A DNA stretch of 11,229 nucleotides from WJKP01 sp964531215 (GTDB taxonomy: Bacteria > Patescibacteriota > Patescibacteriia > CAIXNZ01). The position numbers and the translations under genes were made by a program. The notes below the pieces were generated by a model that was not told the DNA's origin, made no database searches, and saw only the letters and a program-made list of their open reading frames with translations. The stretch spans positions 1 through 11,229 of the forward strand of contig CAZHFK010000033.1 in assembly GCA_964531215.1 (NCBI GenBank). Direction: 5' to 3'. Shown here in pieces: positions 6,606 to 11,229 of the stretch (position 1 is its first letter; each line of letters opens with the position of its first letter).

Positions 6606-6956
6606 TTAGACAAATTCAATTTGAACTATTTTAGCTGCATCGCCCTGTCGATTGCCCAGTTTTATAATTCTGGTATAACCGCCATTTCGATTTTTATATC
6701 GAGGGCTTAAATCTTCTAATATTTTTTTTACCGCATTTTCCACGTAAAGGTATTTTAGTAATTCCCTGCGTGTATGCAAATCATTGGTTTTGCCTTTAGT
6801 GATTAATCTTTCTACAATCGGTTTAACTGCTTTAGCTTTGGCTTCGGTTGTCTTGATTTTTTCATGCAATATTAAATTAGTCGCCAGGCTGCGAAATAAC
6901 GCTTTTCTGGGATCTTTTTTACGATCTAAAATTTTACCCTTTTTTCTGTGTCTCAT
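6606..6956 (-). CDS. rplQ: Ribosomal protein bL17
   Basis: The 116-residue protein matches bL17 from its first residues: MRHRKKGKILDRKKDPRKALFRSLATNLILHEKIKTTEAKAKAVKPIVERLIT. The C-terminal part includes YTRIIKLGNRQGDAAKIVQIEFV, also characteristic. The length is normal for the family. bL17 sits near the peptide exit tunnel on the large subunit. The gene follows rpoA by 6 nt, the conserved rpoA-rplQ order of bacteria, and is followed by rplM after 5 nt. Such tight spacing suggests one transcript and translational coupling. There is no Shine-Dalgarno sequence; the start is preceded by TCAATT. Confidence 0.97.
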   Translation of the reverse strand: MRHRKKGKILDRKKDPRKALFRSLATNLILHEKIKTTEAKAKAVKPIVERLITKGKTNDLHTRRELLKYLYVENAVKKILEDLSPRYKNRNGGYTRIIKLGNRQGDAAKIVQIEFV

Positions 6957-6962
6957 AATTGA

Positions 6963-7718
6963 TTATTTTTTAGTCTTTTTGGTAGTTTTTTTAGCGGTAG
7001 TTTTTTTTGTTTCTTTTTTTTCTTTTGGTGTATCTTCTTTATATAATAAAGAAAAATGATCAATTAAAATTTTAGTTCCGGCATTAATTGCTTCTTCTGG
7101 GGTAATTGTCCCGTCGGTTTCTAAATTCAAAGTCAATTTGTCGTAATTGGTAATTTGTCCAACACGCGTATATTCAACTTTATAGCCAATATCTTTTATC
7201 GGCGTATAAATAGCATCAATGGCAATCGAGCCGACGGGCAATTTTTCTTTATCGCGATTTTCAGTCGGATCAAAACCTCGTCCTTTTTCAACTGTTATTT
7301 CCATGTCTAATTCTGTTTTTTTATCAGTAATAGTTGCTATTTTTAAATCTTGATTAATAATTTCTACATTAGAGTCCTTATCAATATCTTTGGCTAATAC
7401 TTCTCCTTCGCCTTTTTTTGTTAATTTTAAAACAACAGGTTCATCAGAATGAAGTTTAAGTCGAAGCTGTTTTAAATTTAAACTGATTTCTAAAACATCT
7501 TCATAGATTCCATCAACGCTGGAAAATTCATGCTGTACACCCTTGATTTTAAAAGATGTAACAGCAGCACCCGGTAATGATGATAATAAAACTCTTCTTA
7601 AAGCATTACCGATTGTGGTGCCATAACCATGATATAGGGGGTCCATAATTAGAATCCCTTCGTTAGGGGTTTTCCCTTTTTTTAATTCAATTTTTGATGG
7701 GAGGAAAATGTTTTCCAT
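6963..7718 (-). CDS. rpoA: RNA polymerase alpha subunit lacking the C-terminal domain
   Basis: The 251-residue protein contains the assembly domain that dimerises and binds beta and beta'. It has PLYHGYGTTIGNALRRVLLSSLPGAAVTSFKIKGVQHEFSSVDGIYEDVLEI (about 27-78), the GFDPTENRDKEKLPVGSIAIDAIYTPI insert region, and EEAINAGTKILIDHF near the end. Typical alpha subunits have about 310-330 residues, with a helical C-terminal domain that binds UP elements and activators. Here the protein stops after about 28 Lys/Thr/Glu-rich residues, and no C-terminal-domain motif is seen. The stop is followed within 6 nt by rplQ, leaving no room for a frameshifted domain. The start is ATG without a Shine-Dalgarno sequence, 39 nt after rpsD. 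Transcription activation through the alpha C-terminal domain would be impossible unless supplied elsewhere. Confidence 0.97.
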   Translation of the reverse strand: MENIFLPSKIELKKGKTPNEGILIMDPLYHGYGTTIGNALRRVLLSSLPGAAVTSFKIKGVQHEFSSVDGIYEDVLEISLNLKQLRLKLHSDEPVVLKLTKKGEGEVLAKDIDKDSNVEIINQDLKIATITDKKTELDMEITVEKGRGFDPTENRDKEKLPVGSIAIDAIYTPIKDIGYKVEYTRVGQITNYDKLTLNLETDGTITPEEAINAGTKILIDHFSLLYKEDTPKEKKETKKTTAKKTTKKTKK

Positions 7719-7757
7719 ACTATTTTTTTAGTTTTTAAATTTGTTTTTATATGTAAA

Positions 7758-8387
7758 TTATCTTGAATAAAATTCAACAATTAATTTGGGATCAAATTCG
7801 CCTTTGGATTCATCAATGCTTGGCTTGTCAACCACTTTAATTTCTAATTTATCAAGATCAACCGATAGCCAGGAAACCGGTTCGTTTTTTTTGATTTGTT
7901 CTTTTAAGTTGGTAAATGATTTTGAACTTTGGCTTTTTTCTTTAAGACTGATAATATCATTGACTTTAACTTGATAAGATGGAATATTAACTTTTTGCCC
8001 ATTAACTAAAAAATGATTATGGGAAATTAATTGTCTGGCCAAATCTCTTGATTTGGCAAAACCTGATCGATAAATTACATTATCTATGCGCATTTCCAGT
8101 AATTGCAGTAAAATATTTTCAGTGTTTTCTTGGGTTTTATTGGCTTTTGTGAAATAGTTTTTGAATTGATTTTCCATTAAACGATAAATTTTTTTGGCTT
8201 TTTGTTTTTCTCTTAACTGTAAGGCGTAGTCTGTTAAACGGCCATAACCTTTGCTACCATGAATACCTGGCGGAAAATTTCTTTTTACCATGGCGCATTT
8301 AGCAGTATTACAACGCTCACCCTTTAAAAAGAGTTTTTGTCCTGCGCGTCGGCATTGTTTACATTTTGGATCTAAATTTCTAGCCAT
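7758..8387 (-). CDS. rpsD: Ribosomal protein uS4, zinc-binding form
   Basis: The 209-residue protein has the uS4 N-terminus with four cysteines, C9, C12, C26 and C31 (CKQC, then CNTAKC), the zinc-binding C+ form. Next come FPPGIHGSKGYGRLTDYALQLREKQKAKKIY and the S4 RNA-binding domain MRIDNVIYRSGFAKSRDLARQLISHNHFLVNGQKVNIPSY. Length is normal for the family. uS4 nucleates assembly of the 16S rRNA body and in several bacteria represses its own operon. No leader element similar to the known uS4 pseudoknot operator could be recognised here. It lies between rpsK and rpoA, the usual alpha-operon order, with 38 and 39 nt spacers. The start ATG has context AATATG and no Shine-Dalgarno sequence. Confidence 0.97.
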   Translation of the reverse strand: MARNLDPKCKQCRRAGQKLFLKGERCNTAKCAMVKRNFPPGIHGSKGYGRLTDYALQLREKQKAKKIYRLMENQFKNYFTKANKTQENTENILLQLLEMRIDNVIYRSGFAKSRDLARQLISHNHFLVNGQKVNIPSYQVKVNDIISLKEKSQSSKSFTNLKEQIKKNEPVSWLSVDLDKLEIKVVDKPSIDESKGEFDPKLIVEFYSR

Positions 8388-8425
8388 ATTTATAGTGATT
8401 GGTAATTAGTAATTATTTTATTAAA

Positions 8426-8980
8426 TTAAACTCTGCGTGGTTTTCGTTGTCGGCACCCATTATGTGGTATAGGGGTTATATCTTTAATTGATAAAACATT
8501 AATGCCATAAGTATTAAGTGCTCTGATGGCTGATTCTCTGCCTGAACCAACTCCTTTAACAAAAACATTAACATTTTTCAAACCATAAGCTTGTGCTTTT
8601 TCCGTAGCATTTTTAACAATTATACTAGCAGCATAAGGAGTGGATTTTTTAGGCCCCTTAAATCCGTTTTGTCCGGCACTAGACCAAGCCAAAACATTAC
8701 CATTTAAATCAGTTAAAGTAACAATGGTATTATTATAAGTTGCCTGAATATAAGCTCGGCCATGAGTGATTTGGCGTATTGTCCTTTTTTTCTTTTTTTT
8801 GCCTTTTGTTGTTTTGCTTTTATCTGTTTTCTGTGCTTTTTCGGCTTTTTTTTCAGGTGTTGCTTCAGCTGAAATATCAGTTACTGTTTTTTGTTCCGCT
8901 TTTTTTGCTTCTGTTGTTTCTGATTTTATCTCAATTTCTTTTTCCTTTGCTTCTCTAGTATTTTTATTTTCTTCTGGCAT
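8426..8980 (-). CDS. rpsK: Ribosomal protein uS11 with long N-terminal extension
   Basis: The 184-residue protein is about 55 residues longer than a typical uS11 of about 129. The conserved core begins near residue 72: HGRAYIQATYNNTIVTLTDLNGNVLAWSSAGQNGFKGPKKSTPYAASIIVKNA, followed by GVGSGRESAIRAL and ITPIPHNGCRQRKPRRV. uS11 lies on the platform of the small subunit close to the mRNA exit and the Shine-Dalgarno helix. The first roughly 65 residues are low-complexity, rich in Lys, Glu, Thr and Ala, and end in a run of lysines (GKKKKKR). The first ATG of the frame gives the extension; no other in-frame ATG lies before the core, so a shorter product would need a non-ATG start. The gene follows rpsM by 31 nt. 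Confidence 0.96.
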   Translation of the reverse strand: MPEENKNTREAKEKEIEIKSETTEAKKAEQKTVTDISAEATPEKKAEKAQKTDKSKTTKGKKKKKRTIRQITHGRAYIQATYNNTIVTLTDLNGNVLAWSSAGQNGFKGPKKSTPYAASIIVKNATEKAQAYGLKNVNVFVKGVGSGRESAIRALNTYGINVLSIKDITPIPHNGCRQRKPRRV

Positions 8981-9011
8981 ATTTGAATAAATAATTAACT
9001 AAATTAATAAA

Positions 9012-9407
9012 TTAGGTTTTTTGAGCTGGTGATTTACGTCCACTACCTAAAGTCATCCTGACATTGCCCTTGACTGTTCTAGCGTTTGTTTTTGTTCTTT
9101 GGCCTCTGACGGGCTGTCTTTTACTGTGACGTTCACCTTTATATGTTTTTATTTCCTTTAATCTTTTAATATTACCCAAAACCTCTCTTTTTAGATCACC
9201 TTCAACTTTAAAATTTTTCCTAATATAATCTCTTAATTTATTTTCTTCTTCACTGGTAAGATTCTTGGTTTTGGTATTTGGATCAATTTTTAATTCTTTT
9301 AAAATTTCTGTAGCTCGAGAGCGACCAATACCGTAAATATAGGTCAAAGCGATTGCTATTCTTTTGTCTTGCGGGATAGTTACCCCGACTATTCTAACAA
9401 GTGCCAT
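9012..9407 (-). CDS. rpsM: Ribosomal protein uS13
   Basis: The 131-residue protein matches uS13: VRIVGVTIPQDKRIAIALTYIYGIGRSRATEIL at the N-terminus, VEGDLKREVLGNIKRLKEIKTYKGERHSKRQPVRGQRTKTNART in the middle and a basic C-terminal tail. uS13 lies in the head of the small subunit and forms bridges to the large subunit, and its tail contacts P-site tRNA. Its length is slightly above the usual 115-126 residues; the excess is in the tail (MTLGSGRKSPAQKT). It follows rpmJ by 42 nt and precedes rpsK, as in most bacterial alpha operons. The start has context AATATG and no Shine-Dalgarno sequence. Confidence 0.97.
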   Translation of the reverse strand: MALVRIVGVTIPQDKRIAIALTYIYGIGRSRATEILKELKIDPNTKTKNLTSEEENKLRDYIRKNFKVEGDLKREVLGNIKRLKEIKTYKGERHSKRQPVRGQRTKTNARTVKGNVRMTLGSGRKSPAQKT

Positions 9408-9449
9408 ATTTTAATAAAATTTTAAATTTAAATAGAAAAGTTGAACAAG

Positions 9450-9563
9450 TTAGCCTTGTCTTTGTTTATGTTTGGGATTTTTACAAATAACCCAAACTCT
9501 TTTATTGCGTCTGATAACTTTACAGTCTTTACAAATTTTTCTAACAGAAGTTCGAACTTTCAT
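9450..9563 (-). CDS. rpmJ: Ribosomal protein bL36, zinc-binding form
   Basis: This short 37-residue gene was read directly from the minus strand: MKVRTSVRKICKDCKVIRRN, continuing KRVWVICKNPKHKQRQG-stop. The length and sequence are typical of bL36. The zinc ligands C11, C14, C27 and H32 are all present, so this is the C+ form. bL36 binds 23S rRNA at the base of the factor-binding region. It sits between infA (54 nt) and rpsM (42 nt), its conserved place. It is the only visible gene whose start codon does not have T at -1 (context TTCCATG). No Shine-Dalgarno sequence is seen. Confidence 0.97.
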   Translation of the reverse strand: MKVRTSVRKICKDCKVIRRNKRVWVICKNPKHKQRQG

Positions 9564-9617
9564 GGAATAAAAAAATTAAATATAAATATTTAATATTAAT
9601 TAATTATTGATAATTAG

Positions 9618-9857
9618 TTAATATCTGTAAGTAATGCGACCTTTTGATAAATCGTAAGGTGTTAATTCGACTTTAACTTCATCACCGGGTGAAAGCCTTA
9701 TTTTGTGCATACGCATTTTACCGGAAAGAAAACCTAAGATTTCTTGGTCATTTTCCAATCTGAGTTTAAAACTTCCAGCTGGTAAAAGTTCCAAAACAAC
9801 ACCTTTCATTTCAATAAAATCTTTACTTGCCTTTTGGGTATTCTCTTTATTTGTCAT
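9618..9857 (-). CDS. infA: Translation initiation factor IF-1
   Basis: The 79-residue protein is a single OB-fold S1-like domain: EMKGVVLELLPAGSFKLRLENDQEILGFLSGKMRM, then KIRLSPGDEVKVELTPYDLSKGRITYRY. All parts of the IF-1 family are present, and the length is a few residues above the usual 72 because of an N-terminal stretch (TNKENTQKASKD). IF-1 binds the A site of the small subunit and works with IF-2 and IF-3 during initiation. It is the first gene of the operon. In many bacteria it follows secY-adk-map; here those genes are absent and alaS lies upstream, with a promoter and a hairpin leader between them. No Shine-Dalgarno sequence precedes the ATG. Confidence 0.97.
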   Translation of the reverse strand: MTNKENTQKASKDFIEMKGVVLELLPAGSFKLRLENDQEILGFLSGKMRMHKIRLSPGDEVKVELTPYDLSKGRITYRY

Positions 9858-9884
9858 AAAGAATTTTGTGCATTTTAAAGATAA

Positions 9885-9919
9885 CTAAAAAATAGATTCT
9901 TTGCAAGAATCCTTTTTTT
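9885..9919 (-). promoter_or_regulatory. Terminator/attenuator-like hairpin in the infA leader
   Basis: The core arms 9911-9906 and 9900-9895 (GATTCT/AGAATC, minus-strand sense) enclose a TGCAA loop. One G-T pair and an A/A mismatch extend it into six A-T pairs (9919-9914 with 9892-9887), giving a run of T residues at the 3' side. A second self-complementary stretch (TTTTTTGCAAAAAA, 9914-9927) just upstream can compete with it. It could end alaS transcripts and, because the infA promoter lies upstream of it, also attenuate the ribosomal operon. Hand-folded; the stem is AT-rich. Confidence 0.5.
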
Positions 9920-9977
9920 GCAAAAAATCATTTTGTTTCTTTTGTTTCTAATAAGTTAATTATTAGTTTATATAAAT

Positions 9978-10005
9978 ATTATATATTATTTATATGAATT
10001 GTCAA
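9978..10005 (-). promoter_or_regulatory. Strong sigma70-type promoter of the infA-rpsI operon
   Basis: On the minus strand a perfect TTGACA (10005-10000) and a perfect TATAAT (9983-9978) are separated by 16 bp. The -35 box begins 5 bp after the alaS stop codon. The predicted start near 9971 leaves a leader of about 114 nt before the infA ATG. The spacer and downstream region are almost pure A+T. It gives the ribosomal operon its own strong promoter, independent of alaS. Confidence 0.8.
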
Positions 10006-10010
10006 GTTTT

Positions 10011-11229
10011 TTATTCTAAAACCGCTTTAATTCTGCGAATACCGGCGCTGGATGATTCTTCTTTTTTGATTTTAAACCGGCCTAATTCTTTAGTATTTTC
10101 AGCATGTGGCCCACCACAAATTTCTTTGGAAAAATCACCGATTGAATAAACTTTGACTTTATCACCATAACGATCTTCAAAAGCACCGATCGCACCTTTT
10201 TCTTTGGCTTCTTCGACAGTCATTTCTTCATAAGTGATTGGTAGATTTTCCTTTATTTTAGCATTAACCATGTCCGCAACTTGTTGTTTTTGTTCATCTG
10301 TTAATTTTTCATCATGATTAAAATCAAAACGCAAACGATCAGCAGTAATATTGCTGCCTTTTTGCATAACTTGCGGACCCAAAACTTCACGCAAAGCTTG
10401 TAAAAGTAAATGGGTGGCAGTATGTAATTTGGCTGTTTGTTTATCTTGTGACGCTAGTCCGCCTGTAAATTTTTGTTGTGCGCCTTTACGTGAAAGTTCT
10501 TGATGTTTTTTCATTTCTTTATCAAATTCTTTTTTATCTACTTTTATATTTTTTTCTCTAGCAATTTCTTCGGTTAATTCAATTGGAAATCCATGAGTCG
10601 CAAATAATTTAAAAGCAATTTTTCCCGGTAATCTTTTGGGCGTTTCTATAATTTTTTCGCCATCCCAAACGGTTTGTATTTTATACCATTTATTAAATTC
10701 TTGCAATCCCTTTTCTAAAGTCTTATTGAATTTTTCTTCCTCCTGAATTAATTGATTAATAATAAAATTTTGATTTTTTTTAAGTTCCGGGTAAGTTTCT
10801 TTGTACATGTCAATAACTATTTCAGCTATTTTAAACGTAAAAATTTCATTGATACCAAGTTTTTTACCATAGCGAACAGCTCGTCTGATTAAACGGCGCA
10901 AAACATAACCTTGGTCAACATTAGAAGGTGTGATAGCATTATCATCACCCAAAATCATGGCAGCAGCTTTAATATGATCGGCAATTATACGAAAAGCTTG
11001 CTGATTGTTTTTATATTTTTTATCTGAGATTTTTGCTATTTTATTTAAAAGCGGCGTAAAAAGTTCTGTTTCAAAAACATTTGAATAGCCGTTTAAAACA
11101 GTAATGGCTCGTTCTACCCCCATGCCGGTATCAACATTTTGCTGATCAAGTTTTTCAACTGTACCGTCAGGTTGTTTATTAAATTCTATAAAAACATCAT
11201 TCCAGACTTCAATTAAGCGGAAATCATTA
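10011..11229 (-). CDS. alaS: Alanyl-tRNA synthetase, compact form (5' part outside window)
   Basis: The frame is open from the right edge to a TAA at 10011-10013, showing the last 405 residues. It enters with EVWNDVFIEFN and NVDTGMGVERA, the end of the class II catalytic domain. Then comes the tRNA-recognition helical domain (FRIIADHIKAAAMILGDDNAITPSNVDQGYVLRRLIRRA). The editing-site zinc ligands are intact: HTATH (visible residues 269-273) and CGGPH (C371, H375). Two usual parts are missing. The beta-barrel of roughly 100 residues that precedes the editing core is reduced to about 25 residues (between KKHQELSRKGA and HTATH), and the protein ends at SAGIRRIKAVLE, without the C-Ala (DHHA1-type) domain. 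AlaRS attaches alanine to tRNA-Ala; the editing site removes mischarged Ser or Gly. A start at the internal Met 11121-11123 is ruled out because conserved motif lies upstream of it. Confidence 0.96.
   Translation of the reverse strand, partial: NDFRLIEVWNDVFIEFNKQPDGTVEKLDQQNVDTGMGVERAITVLNGYSNVFETELFTPLLNKIAKISDKKYKNNQQAFRIIADHIKAAAMILGDDNAITPSNVDQGYVLRRLIRRAVRYGKKLGINEIFTFKIAEIVIDMYKETYPELKKNQNFIINQLIQEEEKFNKTLEKGLQEFNKWYKIQTVWDGEKIIETPKRLPGKIAFKLFATHGFPIELTEEIAREKNIKVDKKEFDKEMKKHQELSRKGAQQKFTGGLASQDKQTAKLHTATHLLLQALREVLGPQVMQKGSNITADRLRFDFNHDEKLTDEQKQQVADMVNAKIKENLPITYEEMTVEEAKEKGAIGAFEDRYGDKVKVYSIGDFSKEICGGPHAENTKELGRFKIKKEESSSAGIRRIKAVLE

Noticed and set aside
6784..7059. Plus-strand 91-codon hydrophobic ORF
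   Set aside because: It is antisense to bL17 and to the Lys/Thr-rich tail of RpoA. Lysine codons (AAA) read as Phe (TTT) on the other strand, which creates false membrane-like peptides.
8766..8990. Plus-strand 74-codon Phe/Ser-rich ORF
   Set aside because: It mirrors the lysine-rich N-terminus of uS11 and has no promoter, start signal or recognisable domain.
1..11229. CRISPR arrays, insertion sequences, tRNA genes and replication origins
   Set aside because: No regularly spaced repeats, transposase motifs, tRNA cloverleaf or DnaA-box cluster was seen on either strand.

Overview
The window looks like a chromosomal segment of a Candidatus Patescibacteria (CPR, Parcubacteria-like) genome. This is inferred from the strongly AT-rich sequence, the compact short-spaced genes, a shortened alanyl-tRNA synthetase, an RNA polymerase alpha subunit without its C-terminal domain, and ribosomal proteins with lysine-rich tails. 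UGA is used as a stop codon (ends of the genes at 3053 and 1006), so the standard code fits and the UGA=Gly lineages are unlikely. No protein or RNA database search was possible.

All 15 protein genes recognised lie on the minus strand. Reading in the direction of transcription: the 3' part of alaS (right edge to 10011); a spacer with a near-consensus promoter and a terminator/attenuator-like hairpin; a translation/transcription operon infA-rpmJ-rpsM-rpsK-rpsD-rpoA-rplQ-rplM-rpsI (9857 to 5746); and a strong bidirectional intrinsic terminator (5692-5720). A cell-surface polysaccharide cluster follows: a Wzx-like flippase, two GT4-type glycosyltransferases, one GT2 glycosyltransferase (5619 to 1006) and the 5' part of a polytopic membrane protein resembling an O-antigen polymerase/ligase (646 to the left edge). 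The flippase would export lipid-linked oligosaccharides that the glycosyltransferases assemble, and the last protein would polymerise or ligate them.

The main non-coding item is a plus-strand transcription unit at about 654-919, lying antisense between the GT2 gene and the polymerase-like gene. It has a consensus-grade sigma70 promoter (TTGACA, 17 bp, TACAAT), a predicted RNA of about 227 nt whose 5' and 3' parts pair, several internal hairpins, and a G+C hairpin with a T7 tract. It matches none of the housekeeping RNAs I can recognise by eye and is the best candidate here for an undescribed element.

A second cross-cutting signal concerns translation starts. None of the 14 visible start codons has a convincing Shine-Dalgarno sequence at normal spacing, yet 13 of 14 have T at -1 and many have A at -3.
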